From RBG-13-51-18 sp963739395 (GTDB taxonomy: Bacteria; Chloroflexota; Dehalococcoidia; Dehalococcoidales; RBG-16-60-22), in the NCBI GenBank assembly GCA_963739395.1, contig CAVUAE010000001.1, positions 806,001 through 870,000 on the forward strand: a stretch of DNA of 64,000 nucleotides, written 5' to 3'. Every line of letters starts with the position of its first letter. Positions within the stretch are counted from its first letter, which is position 1. A program made the translations under genes and the position numbers. This document shows, piece after piece, positions 41,926-50,121 of this stretch. The notes beneath the pieces were generated by a model. That model was given only the letters and a program-made list of their open reading frames with translations, did not search any database and was not told the origin of the DNA.

Positions 41926-42781
41926 CGATTGACCCCCTTCTTATTATAGCATCACTCATACGGCAGACAAGCGCGGTCTGGCGGACGTCATGGACGCGCA
42001 CCATATCGGCGCCATTAGCGATGCCGATAACCGTCACCGCTAGATTCCCCTCCAGGCGTTTATCCGCCGGTAAATCTAGCACCAAGCCAATCATACTCTT
42101 ACGGGACGTACCTAACAAAATCGGCTTCCCTAGCGCTTTCAGTTCTGCCAGCCGGTTCACCAGCTCCAGGTTCTGCTCCAATGTCTTGCCGAACCCTATA
42201 CCGGGGTCGACGATGATATTCTCGGCTGGCACGCCTGCCTTCGTCGCGATTTTGATACTGTTTTTCAAATCCGCCAGCACTTTCGCCACAATGCCGACTT
42301 TCGGCGGGGCTTCACGCTCGTTAGCCATCAAGATAATCGGCACACCCTTCTCCGCGGCGAGGCGGGCGAGAGAGGGGTCCTGTTTAAGTCCCCAGATATC
42401 GTTAATCATGTTGGCGCCGGCTTCCAAGGCACGCTTCGCTACTTTGGATTTATACGTATCTACGCTGATGGGTACGGATATCTCTTTCACCAGGCGTTCG
42501 ATGGCAGGAACAACCAGCCGTAGCTCTTCTTCAATATCGTTAATAGACAGGGGTTTGGTGCCGGGACGGGTTGATTCGCCGCCTACATCGATAATATCCG
42601 CCCCCTCCTCCACCATGCGTTGCGCCTGGTCAACCGTCCGCTCAATATCGCTGCCAATGCCATCGCCAGAAAACGAATCCGGCGAGAGGTTAACGATACC
42701 CATGATATAGGTCTTTTCGCCCCAGCGGAACTCGGCACCGCCGCATTTAGTCGGAGACAAAGCAGCTTTCATATAACCCAT
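41918..42781 (-). CDS. folP: Dihydropteroate synthase
   Basis: 287-residue TIM barrel. GIVNLSPDSFSGDG is the pterin-pyrophosphate loop, followed by ADIIDVGGESTRPG and DPGIGFGKT. It joins pterin pyrophosphate with p-aminobenzoate. First gene of folP-folK, with an eight-base overlap. Tetrahydrofolate from this path would feed the MetVF reductase encoded at 7.3-8.9 kb. Confidence 0.97.
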   Translation of the reverse strand: MGYMKAALSPTKCGGAEFRWGEKTYIMGIVNLSPDSFSGDGIGSDIERTVDQAQRMVEEGADIIDVGGESTRPGTKPLSINDIEEELRLVVPAIERLVKEISVPISVDTYKSKVAKRALEAGANMINDIWGLKQDPSLARLAAEKGVPIILMANEREAPPKVGIVAKVLADLKNSIKIATKAGVPAENIIVDPGIGFGKTLEQNLELVNRLAELKALGKPILLGTSRKSMIGLVLDLPADKRLEGNLAVTVIGIANGADMVRVHDVRQTALVCRMSDAIIRRGSIGE

Positions 42782-42855
42782 ATTTTAGCACCTCTGTATA
42801 TAGATAGAAAACCCTGAATTCTAAATGGTAAGATGATGTGATATATTAAGATTAG

Positions 42856-43458
42856 ATGGATGAGATGAAGCGTATTATCAGTCCAGACACGCTAAGGCAA
42901 AACCGGGTACCACCTGGGCAGCGGCTGACCGATAAATGGCCCGTGCTGCATCACGGGAGCGTGCCCAAAATCGACGTCAAGAAGTGGACGTTTAAGATAG
43001 CTGGACTAGTAGATAAAGAACGCATCCTCACTTACGATGAATTCATAGCCCTGCCGCGAGTAGAGGTGGTATCCGATATCCACTGCGTAACTACATGGTC
43101 GCGGCTGGACAACTTGTGGGAGGGCGTGAGTACCAGCGTCATCAAAGACCTGGTGAAGATAAAGGGTGAAGCGAAGTATGTTATGGTGGAGGGAGAGGGA
43201 GGTTTTACGACTAACCTCCCGCTGGAGGACTTTTTTCAGGAAGATGCCCTGTTTGCGCTTAAGCATGACGGGCAACCTTTGACCGCGGAACATGGCGGTC
43301 CGGTAAGGCTCGTAGTGCCACGTTTATACTTCTGGAAAAGCGCCAAATGGGTGACAGGCGTGAGGTTCATGGCTAAAGATGAGCCAGGATTCTGGGAGCA
43401 GGCGGGCTACCATATGCACGGCGACCCATGGACGGAGGAGAGGTACGGGGGGAGGTAA
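42856..43458 (+). CDS. Molybdopterin-dependent oxidoreductase, sulfite oxidase-like (YuiH type)
   Basis: 200 residues without signal peptide, so cytoplasmic unless exported with a partner. VPPGQRLTDKWPVLHHGSVP at the start, the Mo-ligand Cys in DIHCVTTWSRLDN near residue 77, and YFWKSAKWVTGVRFM mark the sulfite oxidase/YuiH family. Substrate unknown. A second start ATG at 42865 is possible. A paralogue with a lipobox is at 24397-25071; the two share only the core motifs. Single gene between folP (divergent) and a carboxyltransferase gene. Confidence 0.88.
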   Translation: MDEMKRIISPDTLRQNRVPPGQRLTDKWPVLHHGSVPKIDVKKWTFKIAGLVDKERILTYDEFIALPRVEVVSDIHCVTTWSRLDNLWEGVSTSVIKDLVKIKGEAKYVMVEGEGGFTTNLPLEDFFQEDALFALKHDGQPLTAEHGGPVRLVVPRLYFWKSAKWVTGVRFMAKDEPGFWEQAGYHMHGDPWTEERYGGR

Positions 43459-43477
43459 CAATTTACATTCTCTTAGG

Positions 43478-43553
43478 ATTCCAGCCCTCGGGCTGAACTC
43501 TGGCCTCGGACAGAAGGCTCGGCCTGAAGGCTGAAGCCTACGCTAGAATAGAG
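43478..43553. repeat. Intergenic inverted repeat (GGATTCCAGCCCTCGGGCTG element)
   Basis: The left half matches 41380-41402 base for base (GGATTCCAGCCCTCGGGCTG and on to AACTCTGGC). The right end GAAGCCTACGCTAGAATA is the counterpart of 41408-41424. Internal additions lengthen this copy. Confidence 0.7.
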
Positions 43554-43639
43554 TTTACGTTAGCCCAATCATTTGCCCACCAATTTGCCTTATGTTATCA
43601 TTAACTTGTTTTCAAGCTGTAGCTGTGAGGTGAAAGAAC

Positions 43640-45184
43640 TTGAAAGACAAAAATGAAAAGCTAGCCAAGCTGGAAGCAGAGCTGAAGGCGGGCGGCGGCG
43701 AAAAGAACGTCCAAAAGCAGCATGAGTCCGGTAAGTTAACCGCGCGGGAGAGACTGGACTTATTCTTCGATAAAGGCACTTTTCAAGAGACCGACCTATT
43801 CGTACAGCACCGTTCTAGTAATTTTGGACTTGATAAAGTGTCCATCCCAGCCGACGGCGTTATCACCGGCTTTGGAAAGGTACACGGACGGACCGTTTGT
43901 GCTTATGCGCAAGATTTTACAGCGCGGGGCGGCACCTTAGGCGAAATGCATGCCAAGAAAATTTGCCGCGTCATGGACCTGGCGATGAAGATGAAATGCC
44001 CGATGGTTGGGTTTATCGATAGCGGCGGGGCACGTATCCAGGAAGGTATCAATGCTCTCGACGGCTATAGCAATATCTTTTATCGTAACTCCTGTGCTTC
44101 TGGGGTCATACCCCAGATTTCCGCCATTATGGGTCCGGCGGCGGGGGGCGCGGTGTACTCGCCGGCGATGACTGACTTTGTGTTCATGGTAAAAAAGACC
44201 AGTTACATGTTCATCACAGGGCCGGCGGTGGTTAAAAGTGTCACCAGCGAAGAGATAAGTAACGAGGAGTTGGGCGGGGCTTTAACCCACAGCACCAAGA
44301 GTGGTGTGACGCAATTTGCCTGCGATAACGACCAACAGGCAATCGAAGAAATCAAAAAATTATTGAGCTATCTGCCGTCCAACAACGAAGAAAAACCGCC
44401 CTCTATAAAATCCAAAAACACCCCCGACCGCACGGATAAGACCTTGGATAGTATCCTGCCGGAAAACTCGAATAAAACCTACAACATGAAGGATGTCATT
44501 AAAGCGATAGTGGATAATGGCGAATTCTTCGAGCCTTCACGGCAATGGGCGCAGAATATTATCACCGCCTTCGCGCGGATGAACGGACAAGTTATCGGCA
44601 TCATCGCCAACCAGCCAAGTTATCTCGCTGGCTGCCTCGATATTAACGCGTCGGATAAAGCCACACGATTCATAAGATTTTGCGACGCCTTCAATATTCC
44701 CCTACTCACCATTGCCGACGTGCCCGGTTTCTTACCGGGGAGTCACCAGGAATGGGGCGGCATTATTCGTCACGGCGCTAAACTTCTCTGGTGTTATGCC
44801 GAAGCTACCGTGCCTAAGATAACGCTGATAACCCGCAAGGCTTACGGCGGGGCATACATCGCCATGTGCAGTCAGGGTTTAGGGGCGGACTATACTTTAG
44901 CCTGGCCGCAGGCGGAGATAGCGGTGATGGGAGCGGAGGCAGCGACGCCGATTATCTTTAAGGGTGAGATAGATAAGGCGGAAGATAAAGCCGCTAAAGA
45001 GCAGGAGCTGGTAAAAGAGTATCGCGAGCTGCTTTACAATCCTTACGTGGCGGCGAAGATGGGCTACATCAACGCCGTCATCCAGCCGAGTGAGACAAGG
45101 GCGAAAGTAATTGCGGCTTTAGAGGCTTTAAAAGATAAGAAGGAATCCCGACCCGCTAAGAAACACGGTAATATACCGATGTAG
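43640..45184 (+). CDS. Acyl-CoA carboxylase beta / methylmalonyl-CoA carboxyltransferase subunit
   Basis: 514 residues from a TTG start supported by GAGGTG seven bases upstream. Crotonase-fold carboxyltransferase with GKLTARERLDLFFDKGTF, the first oxyanion hole GFIDSGGARIQEG, IMGPAAGGAVYSPA and the C-terminal KAYGGAYIAMCSQGLGAD. Such subunits serve propionyl-CoA carboxylase or sodium-pumping methylmalonyl-CoA decarboxylase. No biotin carboxylase or biotin carrier gene is adjacent. MeaB at 23 kb fits the same methylmalonyl-CoA route. Confidence 0.93.
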   Translation: MKDKNEKLAKLEAELKAGGGEKNVQKQHESGKLTARERLDLFFDKGTFQETDLFVQHRSSNFGLDKVSIPADGVITGFGKVHGRTVCAYAQDFTARGGTLGEMHAKKICRVMDLAMKMKCPMVGFIDSGGARIQEGINALDGYSNIFYRNSCASGVIPQISAIMGPAAGGAVYSPAMTDFVFMVKKTSYMFITGPAVVKSVTSEEISNEELGGALTHSTKSGVTQFACDNDQQAIEEIKKLLSYLPSNNEEKPPSIKSKNTPDRTDKTLDSILPENSNKTYNMKDVIKAIVDNGEFFEPSRQWAQNIITAFARMNGQVIGIIANQPSYLAGCLDINASDKATRFIRFCDAFNIPLLTIADVPGFLPGSHQEWGGIIRHGAKLLWCYAEATVPKITLITRKAYGGAYIAMCSQGLGADYTLAWPQAEIAVMGAEAATPIIFKGEIDKAEDKAAKEQELVKEYRELLYNPYVAAKMGYINAVIQPSETRAKVIAALEALKDKKESRPAKKHGNIPM

Positions 45185-45198
45185 GGAAAGGTAAATCA

Positions 45199-45393
45199 AT
45201 GCGACGTATTCTGGTCTATTTATTGCTGATAACGGGAATACTGACGATTATTTTGGGAATCGGGGAGGCAGTTATACATCCGAATAGACTACCTGAAGCA
45301 CATATCGTTATATCTTCCATATTTGCATTGACCTGTATCGTCCATGTAGTGATAAACCGCAAAGCGGTAATGAGATATATTAAAGGAAAGTAA
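45199..45393 (+). CDS. Small DUF4405-like membrane protein
   Basis: 64 residues with two hydrophobic helices (residues about 5-24 and 35-52) and His residues in EAHIVIS and IVHVVINRKAV that could bind heme, as in DUF4405. It starts 14 bases after the carboxyltransferase stop with GGAAAGG upstream. Function unknown. It resembles the small membrane partner at 24058-24396. Confidence 0.65.
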   Translation: MRRILVYLLLITGILTIILGIGEAVIHPNRLPEAHIVISSIFALTCIVHVVINRKAVMRYIKGK

Positions 45394-45419
45394 CCATAGA
45401 AGTATAAAAAGTGAAAACG

Positions 45420-45515
45420 TTTTTCCTCTCCCTTGACGGGAGAGGCTAGGTGAGGGTGAAAGAACAAAATCCCTCTTAATCTCCCTTTTACAAAGGGAGA
45501 GACTGGAAAAGGAAG
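45420..45515. repeat. Intergenic hairpins (CCTCTCCCttgacGGGAGAGG and AAATCCCTCTTAATCTCCC)
   Basis: CCTCTCCCTTGACGGGAGAGG (45425-45445) is a near-perfect hairpin. The second part, AAATCCCTCTTAATCTCCCT with CTCCCTTTTACAAAGGGAG, resembles the element at 30067-30157. Confidence 0.65.
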
Positions 45516-45540
45516 ATGCTGTGTTATATAGGAGGCTAAC

Positions 45541-45762
45541 ATGTCAATGGCTATGAAACATGATGATTTAAAAAAGTTGTCAGATAATGAGCTTAAGAAG
45601 AAATTCGACGAAATCGCAGAAAACACCATGGTAGGATTGAACTACTACAAAGAAGAGATATTGAGAAGACAACAACGCAGATTTAACAGATGTAATATCT
45701 CGTTAAGTATTTTTTCTTTGATTGTTGCTATCAGCGCAATTGTTGTTACGTTAGTAAAATGA
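45541..45762 (+). CDS. Hypothetical small protein with C-terminal membrane helix
   Basis: 73 residues. The first 48 are charged and helical (KHDDLKKLSDNELKKKFDEI, then EEILRRQQRRFNR). The last 24 form one hydrophobic helix (ISLSIFSLIVAISAIVVTLV). AGGAGG stands eight bases before the ATG. No family is recognised. The layout suggests a tail-anchored membrane protein. Confidence 0.55.
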   Translation: MSMAMKHDDLKKLSDNELKKKFDEIAENTMVGLNYYKEEILRRQQRRFNRCNISLSIFSLIVAISAIVVTLVK

Positions 45763-45763
45763 A

Positions 45764-45801
45764 TGAGATTGCCACGTCACTTCGTTCCTCGCAATGACAA
45801 G
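45764..45801. repeat. Intergenic hairpin GAGATTGCCACG..CGCAATGACAAG
   Basis: GAGATTGCCACGTCACTTCG with TTCCTCGCAATGACAAG is the same element type as 38497-38527 (GAGATTGCCACGTTTCGCTCGCAATGACG). Confidence 0.65.
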
Positions 45802-45812
45802 AGAAAGTATTA

Positions 45813-47066
45813 ATGCCCAAGACACTATCGGAAAAGATATTAAGCGAAAAATCCGGCACGGACGCTAAAGCCGGCGATATCGTTATCGCTAAAGTGGACC
45901 TGGCTTTTGCGCAGGATACTACCGGACCATTAACCATACGCCAGTTCCAGAGCAGCGGCATGGCTAAGCTGACCAACGCTAAAAGGACGGTTCTATTCAT
46001 AGACCACGCGGCGCCGAGTCCTAACGCCAACCTCTCCAACGACCATATTTTACTGCGGGATTTTTCGCGACAGAGCGGGTGTATCTTAAGCGAGGTGGGC
46101 GACGGCATCTGCCACCAGATTGTCCAGGAGGCTTACGCGCGACCGGGGGACGTGGTGGTAGGCGCAGATTCACATACGGTCACGGCGGGGGGCTTGGGAG
46201 CTTTCGCCACCGGCATGGGTTCGAGTGATGTTGCCGTGGCGATGGGACTTGGCAAGAACTGGTTCCGCGTGCCGGAAACTTTTAAGATAGAAGTTTCAGG
46301 AGATTTCCAAAAGGGCGTCAGCGCCAAGGACTTAATTTTACATCTAATCGGCATGATAGGTGCCGATGGTGCGACGTATAAATCACTAGAATTTCAGGGC
46401 AACGCTATCAAAAAGATGAGTATGAGTGGTCGCTTCACTATCGCCAACATGGCGGTGGAGGCGGGGGCAAAGGCGGGGTTATTCGCTGCCGATGAAACGA
46501 CCAAGCAATTTCTTAAGTCGGAAGGGCGGGGTAAAGATTTTAAGGCAATAGAAGCTGATGCCGACGCCGTTTATGAAAAGACGATAAAAATAGACGCCCA
46601 TAAATTAGAGCCGACGGTCGCTAAACCGCATACCGTGGATAACACGGCTCTGGCTAAAGCGCTTAAAGGCACCAAGATACAACAGGTGGTTATCGGCACC
46701 TGCACCAACGGCCGACTGGAAGATTTAGCCGTCGCCGTTGCCATTTTAAAAGGGAAAAAGACGGCGAAAAACGGCAGACTGATTATCGCTCCAGCCTCAC
46801 GAATAGTGATGCTTGAAGCTATCGATAAAGGTTATATTAAAACGCTGGTGGAGGCAGGGGGTATTATCCTGCCGCCTGGGTGCGGGCCCTGCATGGGTTT
46901 ACACCAGGGGGCATTGGGCGATGGGGAGGCGTGCCTTTCCACCGCTAACCGCAACTTCCAAGGGCGGATGGGCAATCCCAAGAGCTTTATCTACCTTAGC
47001 AGTCCTGCTACGGCGGCAGCGTCGGCGCTAAAAGGCGAGATTACCGACCCGCGGGAGGTGATGTAA
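45813..47066 (+). CDS. LeuC-type hydro-lyase large subunit (aconitase/isopropylmalate dehydratase family)
   Basis: 417 residues. Fe-S ligands are visible in VVIGTCTNGR and PPGCGPCMG, with the substrate-site motifs DHAAPSPN, GADSHTVTAGGLGAFATG and SSPATAAASALKGEI. The short archaeal/LeuC2-type enzyme works with a separate LeuD subunit, encoded directly downstream (adjacent, no gap). LeuCD-type proteins may isomerise isopropylmalate, homocitrate or citrate. The isocitrate dehydrogenase gene two places downstream argues for an aconitase role. Confidence 0.9.
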   Translation: MPKTLSEKILSEKSGTDAKAGDIVIAKVDLAFAQDTTGPLTIRQFQSSGMAKLTNAKRTVLFIDHAAPSPNANLSNDHILLRDFSRQSGCILSEVGDGICHQIVQEAYARPGDVVVGADSHTVTAGGLGAFATGMGSSDVAVAMGLGKNWFRVPETFKIEVSGDFQKGVSAKDLILHLIGMIGADGATYKSLEFQGNAIKKMSMSGRFTIANMAVEAGAKAGLFAADETTKQFLKSEGRGKDFKAIEADADAVYEKTIKIDAHKLEPTVAKPHTVDNTALAKALKGTKIQQVVIGTCTNGRLEDLAVAVAILKGKKTAKNGRLIIAPASRIVMLEAIDKGYIKTLVEAGGIILPPGCGPCMGLHQGALGDGEACLSTANRNFQGRMGNPKSFIYLSSPATAAASALKGEITDPREVM

Positions 47067-47561
47067 ATGCTGACCGGCAAGGCACATAAGTTCGGCGACG
47101 GCATTTCCACCGACCATATTATCCCCGGGAGATACGCCCATTTACGCAGCAACCTGCCGGAGCTTGCCAAGCACGTCCTAGAAGACGCCGATGCGAATTT
47201 CGTAAAAAAGGTCAAACCAAGAGACTTTGTGGTAGCGGGTAACAACTTTGGTTTAGGTTCAAGTCGTGAGCACGCGCCGCTGGTTATCAAAATGGCGGGT
47301 GTAAGCGCCGTACTCGCCAAAAGCGTGGCGCGGATTTTTTACCGGAATGCCATTAATCTCGGTTTGCCCGTACTAATTTGTGATACGGACAAAATCAATA
47401 ACGGCGACGAGCTTGAGATAGACCTCAAGGCAGGTACGGTTAAAGATAAAACTAACGGCAAGACCCTGACCTTCGGCAAGATACCAGAAGTGATGTTAAA
47501 CATACTTAATGAAGGCGGTTTAATTCCCTATATCAAAAAGCATGGAGACATAAAGGTGTAA
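47067..47561 (+). CDS. LeuD-type hydro-lyase small subunit
   Basis: 164 residues with the swivelling-domain motifs KFGDGISTDHIIPGRYAHL, GNNFGLGSSREHAP and KSVARIFYRNAINLGLPV. The YLRT-like substrate-selecting loop is replaced here by GRYAHL. It starts at the base after the large-subunit stop and so forms a strict two-gene unit with it. Substrate choice depends on this loop and is not settled. Confidence 0.9.
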   Translation: MLTGKAHKFGDGISTDHIIPGRYAHLRSNLPELAKHVLEDADANFVKKVKPRDFVVAGNNFGLGSSREHAPLVIKMAGVSAVLAKSVARIFYRNAINLGLPVLICDTDKINNGDELEIDLKAGTVKDKTNGKTLTFGKIPEVMLNILNEGGLIPYIKKHGDIKV

Positions 47562-47570
47562 GGACTATTT

Positions 47571-47664
47571 GTCATCCTGAGCGTAGCGAAGGATCTCGGA
47601 ATGGGGTGGGGTATTTCCACTCACCACCGAGATTCTTCGGTCGTTACACTCCCTCAGAATGACA
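47571..47664. repeat. 94-base imperfect palindrome between leuD-like gene and isocitrate dehydrogenase gene
   Basis: GTCATCCTGAGCGTAGCGAAGGATCTCGG (47571-47599) is mirrored by CCGAGATTCTTCGG with CTCCCTCAGAATGACATGG (47625-47669). Outer arms GTCATcCTGAG and CTCAGAATGAC pair. It interrupts an otherwise tight operon. Confidence 0.75.
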
Positions 47665-47675
47665 TGGAGAAATAA

Positions 47676-48755
47676 ATGGCATATAAAATAACGTTAATCC
47701 CAGGTGACGGCGTCGGCCCAGAAATTACCGAGGCGACGCGGCGCGTACTGGAAGCCACGGGCATTAAGTTCGAGTGGGAGTTGGCTTATGCCGGAGCGGA
47801 AGTCATGGCTAAAGAGGGCACTCCCCTGCCGGACGCCGTGTTAACCTCAATCAAAAAGAATAAAGTAGCGCTAAAGGGTCCGATAACCACACCCATCGGC
47901 ACAGGTTTCAGAAGCGTGAACGTCGCCCTGCGTAAAGCGTTAGACCTCTATGCCTGCGTGCGTCCCTGCAAGACGTATCCCGGTGCTCCGACAACTTATA
48001 AAAACGTGGACATCGTCATCGTACGAGAAAACACCGAAGACCTTTACGCTGGCGTTGAGTACGAGAAAAATACCAATGAAGCCAAAGGACTGATTGAGTT
48101 TATCAACCGACAAAAAGGTGAGGCAATCAGGCAGGATTCCAGTATCAGTATCAAGATGATTACCGAGTTCGCCACACGCCGTATCGTGAAATTCGCTTTT
48201 GAGTACGCTAAAAAATACGGACGTAAAAAAATAACCGCGACGCATAAAGCCAATATCATGAAGTTCTCCGACGGGCTTTTCCTCAACACGGCGCGGGAAG
48301 TGGCTAAAGACTATCCGAAGATAGAGTTTCAGGAAGCTCTCGTCGATAATCTCTGCATGCAGCTGGTGCGGCGACCGCAGGAATATGACATCATCGTCGC
48401 GCCTAATCTTTACGGGGATATCCTCTCCGACCTCTGCGCGGGGCTGGTGGGCGGTCTTGGTTTAGCCCCGGGGGCAAACATCGGGGAAAAGATAGCCCTC
48501 TTCGAGCCTACCCATGGTAGCGCGCCGAAATACACCGGTCAAAATAAGGTTAATCCTATGGCAATGATGCTCTCCGGTATGCTGATGTTAAAGCACTTAG
48601 GTGAGGATAAAGCCGCTGACCGACTGGAAAAAGCTATCGCCGCTGTCATTAAAGAAGGTAAAAACGTCACTTACGACATGAAAGAGCGGCGCGACGACCC
48701 CAGCGCCGTGGGAACATCACAGGTCGCGGACGTGATAATTAAGAAATTAAAATAA
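47676..48755 (+). CDS. icd: Isocitrate dehydrogenase (isopropylmalate dehydrogenase superfamily)
   Basis: 359 residues. TPIGTGFRSVNVALRKALDLYACVRP is the isocitrate-type substrate loop with Ser, Asn and Arg (positions 47889-47966). VRENTEDLYAGVEY and THGSAPKYTGQNKVNPMA follow. The Lys-Tyr pair in APKYTG and VTYD near the end match residues that select NADP in E. coli Icd, so NADP use is inferred. Together with the LeuCD-type proteins it would form 2-oxoglutarate from citrate for glutamate synthesis. Confidence 0.88.
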   Translation: MAYKITLIPGDGVGPEITEATRRVLEATGIKFEWELAYAGAEVMAKEGTPLPDAVLTSIKKNKVALKGPITTPIGTGFRSVNVALRKALDLYACVRPCKTYPGAPTTYKNVDIVIVRENTEDLYAGVEYEKNTNEAKGLIEFINRQKGEAIRQDSSISIKMITEFATRRIVKFAFEYAKKYGRKKITATHKANIMKFSDGLFLNTAREVAKDYPKIEFQEALVDNLCMQLVRRPQEYDIIVAPNLYGDILSDLCAGLVGGLGLAPGANIGEKIALFEPTHGSAPKYTGQNKVNPMAMMLSGMLMLKHLGEDKAADRLEKAIAAVIKEGKNVTYDMKERRDDPSAVGTSQVADVIIKKLK

Positions 48756-48765
48756 AAGGAGAATC

Positions 48766-49179
48766 ATGGACAAGAAAAAAATACTGGCATTCATTACAAA
48801 AAATCCTATCGCTTTCATGGCTACAGTAGAAGGCAATAAACCGCATGTCCGCGCTATGGGGACATATAAAGCGGATGAAAACGGCATTACCTTTTCCATG
48901 CAGGCAAGTAAAGACGTCTATAAACAGCTAACGAAAAATCCGGAAGTTGAATTATGTTACTGGGCGGAAGGCGTTCAATTACGCGTCACTGGTAAAATGA
49001 CGGAGATTGATAATAAGCCTTATCGAGATGAAATGTTACAGGTACGCCCCTTCTTAAAGCCGCAAGTGGATAAAGAGGGCTGGGACTTTATCAAGGTATT
49101 CATCATTAAAAAGGGTAAAGCAACTGTGATTGATATGGCAGCACCTCCCGGTTCGCCTAAAAATTGGATAGATTTATAA
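48766..49179 (+). CDS. Pyridoxamine 5'-phosphate oxidase-like FMN-binding protein
   Basis: 137 residues with a split-barrel fold: ILAFITKNPIAFMATVEGNKPHVRAMGTYKADENG at the start (read from positions 48779-48883) and KNPEVELCYWAEGVQLRVTGKM in the middle. The family binds FMN or F420 and reduces small molecules. It starts 10 bases after icd with AAAGGAG as RBS, so it may be in the same operon. Confidence 0.85.
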   Translation: MDKKKILAFITKNPIAFMATVEGNKPHVRAMGTYKADENGITFSMQASKDVYKQLTKNPEVELCYWAEGVQLRVTGKMTEIDNKPYRDEMLQVRPFLKPQVDKEGWDFIKVFIIKKGKATVIDMAAPPGSPKNWIDL

Positions 49180-49204
49180 TTTCTAGCGAAAAGGGGTGAT
49201 ATTG

Positions 49205-49558
49205 ATGAGCCCCCAAAAGAATGACTGTATCTTTTGTAAAATTATCAGCGGTGAAATTCCGTCCAAGATAGTTTATAAAGATAATGACGTCGTCGTTTTC
49301 CCCGATATTAACCCCATTGCGCCAGTGCACCTGCTGGTAGTCCCTGTTAAACACATCACGTCGCTGGCAACAATGACGGATGCTGACACACCAGTGGTGG
49401 GTAAAATGGTGGCAGTAGCCAACAAGGTTGCCCGAGAGCAGGGGTTAGCCGAAAAAGGCTACCGGCTAACGATTAACTATGGCGAGCACGGGGGTCAACT
49501 AGTCCAGCACTTGCATATACACTTATTGGGTGGACGACAGCTTAAGTGGATTAACTAA
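49205..49558 (+). CDS. HIT-family nucleotide hydrolase (HINT type)
   Basis: 117 residues from the ATG at 49205, preceded by AAGGGG at eight bases. The HINT signature DCIFCKIISGEIPSKIVY and the histidine triad HLHIHLLGG are present. HINT enzymes hydrolyse adenosine phosphoramidates and acyl-AMP. It overlaps the convergent NUDIX gene by four bases. Confidence 0.95.
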   Translation: MSPQKNDCIFCKIISGEIPSKIVYKDNDVVVFPDINPIAPVHLLVVPVKHITSLATMTDADTPVVGKMVAVANKVAREQGLAEKGYRLTINYGEHGGQLVQHLHIHLLGGRQLKWIN

Positions 49559-50121
49559 AGGTTCTTGTGAGTCTTGCGGTATTCCTGCAATAATAGTATG
49601 CCAGCGATGCTCTTTGCATCCTGGATTTTGCCGGATTTTATCATTCCCAGAGCTTGCTTAATCGGCACACGAACCAGCTTAATTTCCGCGGTATCTTCGG
49701 CGTGGAGACGGGAGGGGAATAAATCCGTCGCCAGATAAAGATGCAGGTATTCATTACTGTATCCAGCAGATGAATAAAAGCCGGTTAAATGTATCAGCTT
49801 CTTCGGTTTAAAGCCAATCTCCTCCTGCATTTCCCGCATTACGGCAGCCTCAATATCCTCGCCTTTTTCGATACCTCCCGCAGGAATCTCCAACAGGTCT
49901 TTCCCCACCGGCGTGCGGTATTGGCTGACCATTAAAATATTATCTTCCGCGTCTAGCGGCACCACCGCGATACATGCTGGGTGCTCGACGATTTCACGCG
50001 TGGTGCGGCGGCCGTCGCTGGTAATTACGGTGTCGATGCGTACATTGACAGCACGCCCCTTGAAGACATACTTACTCTCCAAGGTTTTTTCTGTGAAATC
50101 ACCGGGCTTTCTTTTAGCCAT
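49555..50121 (-). CDS. NUDIX hydrolase, ADP-ribose pyrophosphatase-like
   Basis: 188 residues with the Nudix box GGIEKGEDIEAAVMREMQEEIG near residues 82-103 split by no insertion, and the ADPRase-type Pro 16 residues further on (GFYSSAGYSNE). It cleaves ADP-ribose to AMP and ribose 5-phosphate in typical members. Last gene of nadK-GNAT-NUDIX; its start overlaps the GNAT stop by eight bases. Confidence 0.92.
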   Translation of the reverse strand: MAKRKPGDFTEKTLESKYVFKGRAVNVRIDTVITSDGRRTTREIVEHPACIAVVPLDAEDNILMVSQYRTPVGKDLLEIPAGGIEKGEDIEAAVMREMQEEIGFKPKKLIHLTGFYSSAGYSNEYLHLYLATDLFPSRLHAEDTAEIKLVRVPIKQALGMIKSGKIQDAKSIAGILLLQEYRKTHKNL

